Source of the DNA: Sthenelais limicola
Taxonomy: Eukaryota > Annelida > Polychaeta > Phyllodocida > Sigalionidae
Direction of reading: 5' to 3'
Assembly: GCA_942159475.1 (NCBI GenBank)
Contig: OW804102.1
Span: 24,680,684-24,744,683 of the forward strand
Length of the DNA: 64,000 bases
This document shows, one piece after another, positions 37,003-49,984 of the stretch (positions are counted from its first letter, which is position 1; each line of letters opens with the position of its first letter). The position numbers and the translations under genes are program-made. Below the pieces are notes generated by a model. The model was not told the DNA's origin, made no database searches, and saw nothing but the letters and a program-made list of their open reading frames with translations.

Positions 37003-39226
37003 TGTTAAACATCTCCGTGTGTCCAGTCATTAAATGAATACACTAGGTCACATCCGGAAATCCGGGTAATTATGAATCAGAAAATGTATCAAATTTTAAA
37101 TGATCATGTTGCCACACACTGAAATTACTTACACCTAGAATAACTCTGATCAAAAAACTCTGATAAAACTCCGCAATTCGCAAACCATATCCTAGAAGTT
37201 AATTGACCTAACCTAATGCTAACCTAATTGAATGTTTTTCACTCATCTAAAATGCTCTAGGATGTTATAAATATAAACCCTAGCCCAACCCTAGCCCCAC
37301 AACCAAACCCCTAGTCAACCCCAAAATTAGCTAGTCAACCCTCTGTAGCTAGGCATACACGGGAAGACCAGGTCCAGACCTGAAGTGTACTACCTATATT
37401 TCTTGTAACCTGCTAGTCTTGAAATAAAAGAATTTTATTATTATTATTATTATTAAGCTTAGAAGATTAATAGAATATTGCTAATATCTCCTTTCCCTAT
37501 TCGACTTACTCCTTGTTATTATTTCATTTGATATCACCGGTATCACTCTGTATTCATTCCCCTGATTAAGGCTGCAGAATTTACGAGTCTCTGATTTAAA
37601 GAAGCTAAATCCTCCCCTTATACTCACGATCATTCCCACATTAGCTTGAATTTCAAGTAATTGCGTCTCACAATGATGAACTAGCTTCCAGTGGCCAGTA
37701 TGCAGAGAAGGGACAGAGCTGAGTGCATTCACCAGGCTTGACAAAGGCAGACAGTCTATAAAAAGTGTGTATAAAACGCTTGACAGTTGTTCTCATTAGG
37801 CACGACTTAGAGTAATTACACATTAATTATTCAGTACACATCGAGATGTGCAGCAGAAAGAATGTGGTGAAGGAGGTGGTGGTGGTGGTGGTTGAGGGTG
37901 GTGGTGAAAGTGGTGGTGGTGTTGGTTGCTTGGTGGTGGTGATAGTGGTGTTGGTGGTGGTTTGGGGTGGTTGGTTGGGGTGGTTGTGGTAACAAGGGCT
38001 TTCCTCATGTGGTACATGGTGTGTGATAATGACAATATTATCAGACGGCTTGTACCACATGCTCTCCCATACAACCAGCATGTAGTACAAGGTGTGTGAT
38101 AATGACAACATTACCACATGACTTGTACCACATGGTCTACCATACAACTAGTGTGTAGTACAAGGTGTGTGATAATGACAACATTACCACATGGCCTGTA
38201 CCACATACTCATTCACAAACAAAGTATGGGACATATCACATGGCCTGTACAACACGTTCTCCATGGATACAGAAGCAGCGTGAGGTACAAATACAAAGTT
38301 CTATGATGTAATTATCTCTTATTCTTTTTCTCTACATCATTAATCATTCCATCTCAACATAGCCAATATGGGCTGGCTTGATGTCCGTTAAAACATTGGT
38401 TTTGCTGAATTAGATTGATGAGTACCCCCAAAAGCACATGCAATTCATCGCTTGCAACCATTACATTATTTATACAGATTTTGATTACACATCCACTCTA
38501 TAGCCTCATTCCATACATTTATCTAGAAATGGAAAGTCAAGATTCTTTCTAGGTTAAAGTACATTTTCTTATACCTGGAAACTTAACATAGTTCTCTTCT
38601 GTGTACATATGTATTAAAAAATGATCTTGCTATATCGATTTGGAACTTTCTCAACCGAATATCTTAGTGATATCTTGTAAAATGTCTACCTCAACCGGGA
38701 ATCAAAGTTGGGCCTCATTTTATTATATTCTATATATAACAGGGAGAGCAATATATTATATACACTCAAGAGGTTTAATCAACATTGGGTGATGGTTTCT
38801 TTCTTAAGTGTAATTGTCATACACAGCTCACATTTATGATTGATCGGGTTTCAGTACTTGAAGACAAAGAGAGACAACTCTGATGATGCATATGCAATGT
38901 AACCCAAGCAGTTGTCTTGTCAGAGATCTATCTATCAGGAGGACGATGTATTGAGAAGAAGAGGTAGAAATGATGGATAGCGCTTCACCAGTTTCAAATG
39001 GAAGATAATTGTGGTGTGATGTATACATGGCGATATCTAGGTTGATACATGAGAGTGATCATATTCATACATCTGATCCACGAATGAGTATATCATGCAG
39101 TTATATATGTATGTGATGTGTTACAGGAAGATGAGCACAAGTCGCACAATTAAGATTTTCCGAAGTGATTTATCTACAAGATCTGTTTGTTGGAATGTTC
39201 TCATTTGGGGGGAGTTTCGCGATTTA
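37003..39226. other. Host DNA right of the Polinton, no gene recognised
   Basis: Contains a (TTA)n run near 37430-37455, a (GGT)n tract at about 37873-37985, and the tandem array described separately. Confidence 0.55.
38010..38265 (+). repeat. Tandem array, about 74-bp unit
   Basis: Three or so copies of a unit containing GTGTGTGATAATGACAA, CATTACCACATG, CTTGTACCACATG and CCATACAAC. Diverged but in register. Confidence 0.75.
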
Positions 39227-39428
39227 GACCCTGCCCACACATAGCCGATTTGCCTCCCGATTGCCTCCCGATTTGGGTCTGCTGGTGAATCCTATGATCT
39301 CATTTTAAATCCTGGTTTATGTTTTTGAAATAACATAAACCAGGATTGGAAATGAAATCCTAGGATTCATCAGAAGACCCAAATCGGGAGGCAATCGGGG
39401 GGAAAATCAGCTATGTGTGGGCAGGGTC
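39227..39428. mobile_element. TTA-flanked palindromic MITE (Harbinger-like)
   Basis: 202 bp starting GACCCTGCCCACACATAGC and ending in its inverse (GTGTGGGCAGGGTC). Most of the element folds on itself around ATAACATAAACCAGGATT. TTA lies on both sides (39224-39226 and 39429-39431), the target pattern of PIF/Harbinger elements. No coding capacity. Confidence 0.8.
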
Positions 39429-39535
39429 TTAGTTTGTACGAATTCATGTGTCAAATATGAATACTATACTATTGAATATAGACATTTCTTTTCAAACATA
39501 AATGTATCAAACATGAAATGTATTTAGATACAATT

Positions 39536-39796
39536 AGTTTTAATAATGATTCAGCCTGATTTAGATTAGATTAGATTAGATTAGAAAACTTTTTATTGGG
39601 CATCCGAAGATGCTGTTTAGGGAAGGGGAGATCTCTCCAGCGTACGGGAGGTTTTCCGCCCCTTCAGGTATTACATTTTTCTTTTGTAGAGTAACAATAT
39701 CAGCTTCTATCAATGACCAAAGCTGATTCTCTACAATTAGCAGAATTTCCTTAATGTGATGACCTACCCGTTGTACATTTTCGGATGACCTGACCA
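39536..39796 (-). mobile_element. Family A MITE interrupted by a nested insertion
   Basis: Both ends carry family A blocks (AGATACAATTAG near 39530; GTTGTACATTTTCGGATGAC then CTGACCA at 39796). Between them, about 39556-39690, lies an insert with (GATTA)n then AAACTTTTTATTGGGCATCC. Reversed, that insert ends in a (TAATC)n tail, as non-LTR elements and SINEs do. Confidence 0.6.
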
Positions 39797-39909
39797 AAAT
39801 GGATGAAGTCGCCCGAAGATATACAACTAGCCTTCAACAGTCTGTTCAAATAATCCACATTTCTAATCGGCTGACTAATGGAACAACTAATGATTGTATT
39901 CACTTAATC

Positions 39910-40240
39910 AGTCTCTCCCTCTCTCTGTCCACCTTTCTTTCCTCTCTCTCCCTCTTTCTCCGACCCACTCTCCTCTCTCTGTCTCTCTATCCCTCTCTTT
40001 CTCCTCTCTCCCTCCCACTCTCCCTCTGTCTGCCTTTCTTTCTCCTTCGTTCTATCTATTTCCCTCCATCTCTCTCCTTCCCATTCTCTCCCACTCTCTC
40101 TCTCTCCTTTCTACTCTGTTTCCCCCTCTTGCTCCGTTTCTCTTCTCTGTCTACCTCTCACTCTGTCCCCTCCCACTCTCTCTCCCCCTCCCTCTCCCGC
40201 CCCGCTCTCCCCCTCTCTCTATATCTCCCTCCCCATTAAA
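39910..40240 (+). repeat. Polypyrimidine (CT) tract
   Basis: Interrupted (CT)n over about 330 bp. No gene. Confidence 0.87.
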
Positions 40241-41500
40241 CCTTTATAATGCAAGCACATTTGTAGACAAGGGTAAGTCTGGTCTACAAACGTAAAACTA
40301 CTGGATTATAGCAGAGGTGTACCAGACAAATACTCAATAAACTTATTTTAATTCAAATAGTAGAAACAAAGATTGCTCAAGACTACAGGAAGAAGACGTT
40401 CTTCCCCATACAAACAAAATAATATGAACCGCTTTATTCAATTAAATTCAGGTTTTACAAGTGTTTTTATATCGAGAAATCGGAGCATGTTTGCATGTAA
40501 ACCTAATTGAAGGATAATTATCTCTTTATCATGCATGAAATCGTTTCTTAGACGCACATCATAAGGCCTTCATTTCTTGTTCATGGAACTAAATATTGAA
40601 AGAAAGACTTTTTGCCAAAGAGTTTTTTTCCACAAAACTTGGGAAGTTGGGAAGTTAAATCCACTAATAAATATTTTATCTGAGAGTCTTTTTTGACGGT
40701 AGAATCATATTCCATTTGTCAGATGGTTTAATTCCCAGAGCTTTGTTTATTTGAAGTTATTGTTAGACAATCGTAAAACAGCTACCTAAAGGTATCTGCT
40801 TACTGTCAAGGAACACCTTCAAACGTAAAAAGATACTTAATGTTTACTAACTCTGCCTCCTTCTACACAGAATCCTTCGAAGAATATGTATACGTAGTTT
40901 TCGTATAAATAAAGATGATAGAATGTTCTAGAAAGTTCTAGAAGGAAAGCTCAGACTCGGTTGTTGTAAAAGGTTATTTTTGCGGCCTTGTGTAAGATCA
41001 CAAGGCGTCGGATATTATCAGAAAACGTTCAGTTTTATTTCTATTGCGCATTCTCTCTCTCGGCCCCAAACCCTATTCTCCACATCTACTGTACCTCAAG
41101 GTGTAAAATAGATGCACGCCCTTTTCTACAAAAAGAATTTCCAGGCGCAAGAAGTAAAATGTACATGTAAGATGCATCCAAGATGCTTAAAGCGTGTCTC
41201 CACTGTACCGATTTTCACAGGGGACCGTTGGCGGATGAATGTAAAGATTGTCTGATGTTAACGGGAGGGTCAAAAGTCAGCTAGCTAAATCTTGCATACA
41301 TCTATATTGGTTTGACTGCCCTCTGTTACTCCTCTGACTGCCCCCATTCCCATCAAGAAAAATCCTCTCAGTGGTAATATGACTTAATGCCATTACGCCA
41401 AACATTATCTTACCAGATACACTCATGTTCTGACTTGTAGGGCTGAATTTATCAAGATTCTGCTGCTGTTATTTATGTTCATACAAGAGTTACTCATATT
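40241..41500. other. Host DNA, no gene recognised
   Basis: AT-rich. Nothing supported. Confidence 0.5.
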
Positions 41501-41577
41501 CTGACTTATAGGACTGGATTTATCAATATTCTGATGTTGTTATTATGTTTACACAAGAATTTGAAGTCGAATCACCA

Positions 41578-41810
41578 GAGAGAGAAAATGGCCGCCAGTG
41601 AGCGATGATAAGTGAAGTCACCACAGGAAAGATTCGGATGAGTCTCCAACTTATAAATGTGGACCTTTTATACCACCTTGTAGCAAAAACAACCAGACAA
41701 GTTCCTCCAAAATTAGACAAATGACTTTTAGATGGGTTGGAAAAGAAGGGAACATAAAGTAGAAAATCTTTAATTAGGTGAGGATGCAGCATTAAGATAT
41801 TTACCTTCAC
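41578..41810 (+). repeat. Dispersed repeat family B, copy 3
   Basis: Contains GCCAGTGAGCGATGATAAG, CTTTTAGATGGGTTGGAAAA and AAAGTAGAAAATCTTTAAT in the family order. The preceding 80 bp also align with 1640-1700, so the full element may be longer. Confidence 0.72.
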
Positions 41811-44785
41811 CAGATCAATCAATGCCTATCGTTCCTCATAAATGAAATACCGCACAATATACGAAATCATGTCATTTTGTCAAGATGTTATCAGTCGAAA
41901 GAAATTGGGCAATTCGAGTTATTTCCAGAGATCTTAAAGGCATTCAAAGACACGATTTCAAATTTGCCAAAAATAATAGCAACAATTTCTAGTGGTAATG
42001 AATTCCTTCAAGAAACACATTGACACCAAGGACACCCAATTCCTCTTTAATTTTGAGAAATAATAGTTGTCTTAGGCTCTTTGAGGAAACTTGAGGGTCG
42101 GCTTTCAATCCTAAGATTTCCACATTTTCTTGAGAGACATTAAAAGTATGCTTTTTGAAACTCCAAATTTGGCAAAGGAGCTTTTGCTTTGAGAGGGTGT
42201 TGGTTGTCCCATATAAAATGAATACTAATAACAAGGTCCCTTGCTTCATATATCCCTCCTAATACTCCTCTCACAAGTATCCGAAAATAAATCGCCTCAT
42301 ACGCTAAGTATGGGCATAATAATAGTGTCTCAGATCTTTTTCTCGATCTTACTGTATGAAGTATTTATCTTTGATGTTCTAGCTTACTATCTCTGGAGGT
42401 GGAAATCTGTCTTATATCCAAAACTTCTTATACATTTGGCAACAACATGTTATATTCAATGTACTCGATTTTCACTTTAGAATGAATTATTAGGTCCCAT
42501 AACATACACAATGTACTTTATTGTTTATATCATGTGTTTCCATTTATGATATATATATCATAATATACACAGTATGCTATATTATTGTTGATACAATATG
42601 TTCCTGTTCATGATATATATTATATCATATAACATACCTAGTATAGCATATATAACCCTTGCCTATAACATAGTCCTACCTCAGTACCGGCCACCTTACT
42701 AGAGAACAGCAAAGTTAACACTCACCTACAAATATAAAGGCAACCATTAAGTATAAATCAATATAAAGTACACTAGCATCAGTCAATATCAGAACTCTTT
42801 ATAGCTGGACAAATTAACATGAGACAAATATATCGATATATTACAGTGTACATGGGCCAGGGAAACTGTACAATGGGCACTCTAAACAATCGCTAAATTT
42901 TGCTAATTTAGAAATACTAGGTATGTATACACAAGTTCAGGTTAACCGAAAATTCAGCTAAAGAGAACCAATACATTAAGTATTTATTTCAGTATAATTG
43001 ACAATTCAGGTTAATTGGAACACACTGTATTAATGTGGTATATATATTCTGCACATCTGAATATATATTTACCGTATTTTATATTTATAGATGCAAGAAA
43101 TATGTTGCTTTAAGTTGGACTACAGTTTGAGCTCTATTCTAGTAAATCTTGGTTATTTCAGAGGATTTGTTTAGGCGAATTGGACAACTTCAGGGGATTT
43201 CATTCATATAAGAGCTATTAGTTTTAATTATTGGTGGATTGTAGCAGGTGTCTATAGATGCTTGATGTCCCTCTTCCTAATGATCTCTCCAAGTTTGGCA
43301 TAGACGAATGATCAGTGGGGGGATGAGACCGGGGAGAATATATTGGACAAAGGATGGTTTGGGAGACAGAGAAGAAGAGAAATGGGTAGAGCTCAGGCAA
43401 GAAGGAACAGAAGGGACAGGGAGAAAAGGGAAGAAGTAAGGGAGAAACGAGAGGAGGAGGGACAATAATTAAATGGATATGGTTTCTGTTGCCTAAAATC
43501 TAACTTTAAAAGAAATCGAAATTGTAGTTATCGTAACTGGGTGCTCTACACATTTAGTCAATTCTGCTAAATTAAGGTGAAAAATAATACTGGGTATATA
43601 TATGTGTGTATTTGGTATTGGTTTCATTCAAAATATCGATTTGATTATGTTGAGATGTATCTTAAGCTTTGGATTATTGGAGAGGATCGATGAAGGAAAA
43701 TGATACAGCAATAGCTATGGTAGTATACTATCCAAGGAAGACCAGCTATAGGAGCTGAACTATACAGCCTGGTAAAACATAATACAACAACAAATGGTTG
43801 TATAATAACCCAGGAGTTAGTGGAAGACCAGCTATAGGAATTAAACCAAACGGTAAGACATAACACAACAATAAATGGTTGTATACCACCCAAGGAGTTA
43901 GTGGAAGAGCAGCTATAGGAGCTGAACTAAACAGCCTGGTAAAACATAACACCAAAAAAAGAAACCCCAAGATACATAATAAAAACAAAAGGGAAGTGAA
44001 TTAAGGGAGAGAGTTATAAGCGAAGGCAGAGACATATCGGCAGAAGGTAAACTAATCTAATTAAGGCCCCCGCTCATATACTCCCATCCCTCACCATACT
44101 AGCTCCTATTACACGGATACGTCCCCGCCTTTAGCCTATGTAAATACATTACACTTATATTTATTGGCACTTACTGCGATTACTCTCCACTCTCTATCCT
44201 TAACTTTTACCGTACAAATAGAATTAAAGAGTTAAAATGTAGTCCTATCATGATTGTCCGTATACATCCCAATAAAGATATATTAGGATTCATTTACCTT
44301 CTTATGCTAATTGAGAGACTTTTGGATCCTATTCCAAGGGTGTTTTCCTTGTTTAGCTTGTTTCACTTGCTCTATTCTGTGTACCTCCAAGATTATTTGT
44401 TTTGCATAGTTTCACATACCCCTTCTCCCACTCTCTCTCTATTACCAGCCTTTCCTCCTGCTCTTATTTCTAAGTTGACTTTTCTTGATAGAAAACATTT
44501 TTGTATGATTTAATTTGTTGGAGTCGTGTTGGGGAGGACCTTGTAATTCTGGGGTTTGATTCCCACCAGAAACAGGCTATAAGTGTTATGCCAATGGTCA
44601 CTGAAATTGGTGCCATGACCAGGATACATCTCCGCCTAGATTTGACAAGTCTTATAAAGCTGCGCCCTCAGCGCACAACAGTCCCAAAAGACTCAACTTT
44701 TTATTCATTTCTGTTCCTACCCATCTGATAGTCACAATTTTTATCTTTGGGCGGGGATGGTGGGGTGGTGGGGATTTCAACCTTT
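41811..44785. other. Host DNA with decayed repeats, no gene recognised
   Basis: Diverged family A relatives at about 42855-43205 and 43530-43705. A local duplication of AGGAGCTGAACTA...CCTGGTAAAACATAA with AACAACAATAAATGGTTGTAT lies in about 43745-43950. A weak B-box-like GGGTTTGATTCCC at about 44551. Confidence 0.5.
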
Positions 44786-44935
44786 ATTGCAGGCCTTCAT
44801 GAAAGGCTACCTTTATATTTTGGTGGCTCGCCGAAATACTTCGCTGCAGTGATTCACATATTATCACTCACTGGCTCTCGATTTCATTCAGCCAATTTGA
44901 TTTCAAATCCTTGTAAAACCATATAACAGCAGCAA
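44786..44935 (+). repeat. Dispersed repeat family C, copy 1
   Basis: Contains GCAGGCCTTCATGAAAG, TTTATATTTTGGTGGCTCGC, CGAAATACTTCGCTGCAGTG and TTCACATATTATC; collinear with about 53465-53625 and 55158-55330. Confidence 0.72.
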
Positions 44936-45411
44936 AACAACATTGATATCTTGTGTCCTCCAAGTCACACAATGAGTGGATTTGGTCAGGTTTTGTGGCA
45001 TAACAGCTACGACTTGTGCTATAAGTGCCTGTTTACCCATATTAGCAAGATGGGCCAAGGTCGGATTGCTGGCTACATGTGCCCTGGCCACCTCCTCTCC
45101 AGGGGAGGCATGGCTGCATGTTATTCTGCTTTATTGCATCACATTGTCAGGTCTTGTAGCGCTGCCATAAACCTCAAGGCCATGATTGCCATGGCATCAC
45201 TGCATATATAATATATGATGAATATACATTTGATGTGTTACAGGAAAATGAGTCAAAAGTAGCAAGAAAATTACCAATTTAATTTTATTGGGTGTTTTGC
45301 GCTGTTATTGGCATGAATATATGTGTGCCAGATTTCAAGAGTTTGTGTTGAATTTATCTACGCATATTTTAGATTATACTAAGTAGTGTGTATTAAGACA
45401 AAAACGACCAA

Positions 45412-45525
45412 GGGACATCGCGGGAAGCCGTATTGTCCCGCGGCGGAGGTAACCGACCAAGGGTGCGTAGCACCCGCGGTTGGATACCACAGCCAAGGGA
45501 CGATACGGATTTCCCGCTATGTCCC
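45412..45525. repeat. Long inverted repeat, 28-29 bp arms
   Basis: The left arm GGGACATCGCGGGAAGCCG... (45412-45439) pairs with GGGACGATACGGATTTCCCG... (45497-45525), about 25 of 28 positions. The loop holds a smaller hairpin, GGGTGCGTAGCACCC. GC-rich and CpG-rich compared with its surroundings. Possibly a foldback element. Confidence 0.72.
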
Positions 45526-45585
45526 ACGGATTTTTTTGTATTTATTTCGCCGTTTCTTATTAAAATATACTTAAGCATGACAGAT

Positions 45586-45650
45586 CTTGTTTACATCAAT
45601 GTCTTTGTTTACATCGATGTCTTTATTTACATTGATGTCTTTGTTTACAT
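45586..45650 (+). repeat. 18-bp tandem repeat
   Basis: About 3.5 copies of TTTGTTTACATCGATGTC with single-base variants. Confidence 0.8.
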
Positions 45651-46199
45651 CATGACGCACGTCACAACTCCCATCATGACGCATCTGCGTATTTCTACGC
45701 GCCGTTTTTTCCGACACACGTGGGTCAGAACTATATTTTATACTATAACGCAAAATTACTTCCTATGCTGTCATTTACAGTTATTTTGCTTTACTGGTTT
45801 ACACTAAATTACTCTGAAAACATATTCAAGTATTTATTTTAGTTTTGCGACTCCCTTATAGGTGCTGATACTATAATCTTTTGAGAACTATATTCTTTCC
45901 ATATGAGTCCTGAGGCCTGATACGGCCGTCGTATCGGCCTCAGGACTGAGTTGAGCTCTCAGTGTTAACTCAATGGGCCCTGCATATCGACTACATTCAA
46001 AGGTGAAATAATAATACTTTACTATTGGATGTCCAACTATATTGCCCTTTGGTCAATACTACCACATTACAGGGATCACGTATAAGGCTGCCTGCTTTTC
46101 ACTCTGCCCCTGGCTTCGTTCTTTTTCTGAGTAGAAGCATCAGTTTGGAATTAAATGAGATGAGATGGAAACAAAATGATATGATTTTGGAGGATTTAA

Positions 46200-47304
46200 A
46201 GGCAAACGCTACTATTCACTGCCACGCCCCCCTTTACCATATACCAAATCTACGGGCATTTTACATACTATTCCTTTAGCATTGTAGTCTATGAGGAAAC
46301 GGCCCATTATTTCACATTTTATAGAACAAAACAAACAATTAATGGCTACTCCTACTGTCCCCAAATTTTCTACACATACAGTCCATGTTATATACTACAG
46401 ATAAAAAGGAAAAATAATATATGTCATCGCGTTAGATTTTTTTTATAGCTGTCTGAAATAGGCATGTTTGGGAAACAGAGCTAGCTATGGATACTCTCAG
46501 TTGTACCCAATTAGCATGCAAGTCTATTGGGAAATGCTGCATTTTCCTTTCACAGTTTTGGGAATAAAACAAAAATGGATACTCCAAATGTCCCAGAATT
46601 TTCTACACATATAGTGCAAGTAATATTCTACACATATATAGGGAAAAAAATATATGTCATCGTGTTGAAAAAATAATTGTAGCTGTCTGAAATAGACATG
46701 TTTAGGAAACAGAACACTTTGAAAGCAGCAGATTTTTGGGCTGTCAGCCATGTTTCAAAGCCCCATAATTCAGAAACTAGCACGGTGACCCATTATTTTT
46801 TTTTCAGTTTTAAGAACACAAATACTTCAAAAATCATATACTAAAAAATCAGAAAAATGACATTTATTTTCAGTGGTGAGGAAAAAAAATTGTTTTTTAT
46901 AAAAATGGTGCAAAATATTGAGTTTTTTCGAGTTTTTAATTTAAAATTCACATTATGTATTTGTTGTTTTCAAAATAAAAATAACAATGCACCCTATAGA
47001 AAAGAGGCATAGAATTATTGGCCAAATAATACTGTCTCTGAAACTGTTAATTTTACATAAATTGAGTGAATATAAATAGCAAATAAGAACTATGAAGTCG
47101 AGGTACTGCAAAATGGGCCCCCCTTTTGGTCCTCATTGGTTTTTTTGAGATACCAAATTTTGAAGCTCTGTAATTCAAAAATGAGCACGGCGACCCAATG
47201 ATTTTTTTCAATCCTTATGACCTGAAACACTTCAAGAATCAAATACCAAAGTTTCAGAAAAATGACATTTATTTTCATTTTCCACTAGATAGTAGCGTTT
47301 GCCT
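46200..47304. mobile_element. TTAA-flanked non-autonomous transposon, 1,105 bp
   Basis: Begins AGGCAAACGCTACTAT and ends with its exact inverse, ATAGTAGCGTTTGCCT. TTAA lies directly outside both ends (46196-46199 and 47305-47308), as for piggyBac-type insertion. The interior is AT-rich with internal near-repeats (TCCCxxAATTTTCTACACATA twice; AATGACATTTATTTTCA twice). No transposase. Confidence 0.82.
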
Positions 47305-47308
47305 TTAA

Positions 47309-48540
47309 AAGTACTCTTTCCACATACATAACTATGTATAATAACCAATATAACCAATATATTTATGATACATTAACAAAACTCTACATCTTACCATGCC
47401 TTTTATAGAAAAAGTATAACACAACTCATATATAGTTATACAGCTGGCCGTCTACCATCCCTAGAGCATATATATATATAATATTACATATAATATATAT
47501 AATACGTATGGCTATGGTGGATAGGAGAGAGGGCAGACAGCTGGTAGATATGATTGGGTTATACCGTGTAGCCCTACCTACTATAGTCTCAGCTTATCAC
47601 CCCATTGGGGGTAATATAGGTGATACCGAACAGAAAACCTTTCTGATTTACTGCCTTTCCCCTCCCCCTCCTCTCACTCCTCTATCCTCTTCCTCTCTTC
47701 TATCTAATGATCTGGGTACGTCTGGTTGTATACAAGTAAATATGTATATATGTGGTAGCCTAGAGTGTGGAATCTGGTTTCAGTGGTGGCCTTTGAGAAT
47801 CAGTTAACCTCGGTGGTGTGGTGGTAGCATGTCCGCGCCCAAAGCGAGAGGTCCGTGGTTCGATTCCCAGTTGAGTAAGACAGTTGTTTGGGGTTGTATA
47901 TATATGCATGAATCTTTGATGAACCATCCAAAATCAGAAGGATCTATTCAGGTTGATCTGGTTATCTGTGTTCTGGAAATAGTTCCATTGAAGGATACTG
48001 TTACATCACGTTGTAGCATACTTATATAATTTAATAATGCTTAAATTGATACCGAATATAGGTTTTAATATATTTCGAATCATCTCAACACATGTCCTTT
48101 GTGTATAAATTAAATGTTACAGCCCTTTTATAATGAATTAATGAACATGCCTTCCTTTGTCTCAACAATACACCGTAGAGGGGGGTCACCTGTAATGAAA
48201 ACCCCCTCCCCCCTGGCGTCCCTGGGAAGCTTTCACATGTTTAAACCACCAGCATTGTAAGCCAGGCAAAGCGAGGTATACCACCATACTATATATGTCA
48301 TACTGTATACTTTTAACAGATTTGATGTATGGTGTATACAGTGTACCTGATCAATTGTATTTTTCAACTTTATCATCAATTCGATCATAATATTATGTAT
48401 TCGTTTGTTATAGGATTAATGACTGACATTGAGGGGCTGCTGGTGCACTGTTTGCTAGACCAAGGTATATATTGTGCACAAACAGAGAACCAGCAGTTCC
48501 AAAATGGAGGTTGTTATAGCTCCAAGAATTTCAAGGCTTA
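47309..48540. other. Host DNA with one tRNA-like repeat
   Basis: No protein gene seen. AT microsatellite near 47467-47505. Confidence 0.5.
47809..47880 (+). repeat. tRNA-derived SINE head
   Basis: Reads like a polymerase III promoter: A-box-like TGGTGTGGTGGTAGC near 47814 and a perfect B box GGTTCGATTCC at 47858-47868, spaced about 40 bp apart. The cloverleaf is incomplete, so a SINE head or tRNA pseudogene is more likely than a tRNA. Confidence 0.6.
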
Positions 48541-48990
48541 ACCTCCCTCCTTCTCCTCTCCTCAGTTTCCCCCTGCTTTTCTCTACCTTCCTTTCCTCCT
48601 TTTCTCTCTGCCTCCCTTTTTCTCTTTGCTCCTCTTCCCATCCCCCTCTATCTTCGCCTCCCTTCCCCTCCTCTCCTTCTCCTTTTTCCTACCCTCTTCC
48701 CTCTCCTCCTCTACCTCCTCCACCACCACCACCTCCCCCCTCTCCTCTGCCTCCCTTCTTTCTCCCTCTTCCTCTTCTTCTTACACTCCCCCCCCCTCTA
48801 CCTCCTCCTCCTCCACCACCACTCTCCTAGCCGACTCCCTCTTTTCTCCTCCCCTCCTATTCCTCTCCCCTCCTATCTACTAACCCCGTTGCCCAACAAC
48901 CCTTCTTGTCCTGCTCCCCCTCCCCCTCCCGTCTCCCCCTCCCCCAACACTTATCCCCCACCCCTCCTCCAGTACCCCCTATAATCCCCC
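48541..48990 (+). repeat. Polypyrimidine tract (CCT/CTC)
   Basis: About 450 bp almost wholly C and T, with CCACCACCACC patches. Low-complexity frames only. Confidence 0.87.
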
Positions 48991-49984
48991 CCTATTGTAG
49001 CAGTACACTTGGGTATCAATCCTATGTAGCACTTCACACCATAGAGTCTATAGTGAGTGGGCGTGGGTGGATCTTGTTGGCAAGGTCACGGATTAACTTA
49101 AGACTCTTCCATTCTCTCAGTTATTTGTTTCTCCTCCTGCCCCTGCCATTAGTTGATTTAGTGCTGGATTTCAGCTTGATTCACGATATCTCTGCTTACA
49201 TCTTTGGCCTAGCACTAGTAGCAACTTTCTTTCTGTGACCTTCGCGATTCTCTTATAAACTTTCACAAATTTGACTACAAATTATCGTATTTATATATAT
49301 ATTTCTAACAGTGTAGCAAAATTCTAATAATTTCAGTCCAATAGGTCAACAAATGAGTGAATTTCGTACGATATATTTCTTTCTCGAATTTGCAGAGAAT
49401 TTAGTATAATATGTATAACTTCAGTCCAACAGGGCACACAAACAAGGAATTGTGTAAAATAGATTTCTCTCTCAAATTAGCATAGAATTAAGGTTTAAGC
49501 AAATAAAGTAAGGTTGGTGCTATACTATACTGGTGCGGGGTATAGACGCTGGAGGAAGATGTATGGGGGGATCAGGTGCAGGCAGCATCTCAGCCAACAT
49601 TTAACTTAAAACAGCATTAAGTAAGCAATTGATAAATCAATTCCCTCCAGTCACACTTTACATATAGCAAACGCTACCCAGCTCCAGTCCTAGCACTAGA
49701 TCTATCGCGGTGGGGGCTCTCTTGGGCTTATCTCTCTCTCTCTGGGCCTTCTCTCTCTTTGCTTTGTTTGTCTGTCTGTCTGTCTCTATTTAAGAGAACA
49801 GGCAACGTCTGAAGACATCCATGCAGGATAAGGCGTATTTTTCAGTTTTTGATGTAACCATAGGTATTATATCGGCCTTAAATGAATAAAATAAAAGTAA
49901 AAGATTCTCACCCTTCCTCAATGTTTCTACCTGTGTTTCAATTTTCACATTGTCTGTGTTTGTGTCTGTCTATCATGGTCTCGG
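48991..49984. other. Host DNA, no gene recognised
   Basis: Includes two related segments at about 49325-49395 and 49420-49490 (TTTCAGTCCAAxAGG, then GAATTxxGTA...ATTTCTxTCTCxAATT), an old tandem duplication. Confidence 0.5.

Noticed and set aside
38010..38265. Possible CRISPR-like array
   Set aside because: The units are diverged, without unique spacers, in eukaryotic DNA. A plain tandem repeat.
44515..44570. Second tRNA-derived repeat
   Set aside because: Only a B-box-like GGGTTTGATTCCC is present; the A box and arms do not fold.
44950..45211. Overlapping 60-86-codon frames
   Set aside because: No domain, no conserved motif, and adjacent to repeat family C. Chance frames are more likely.
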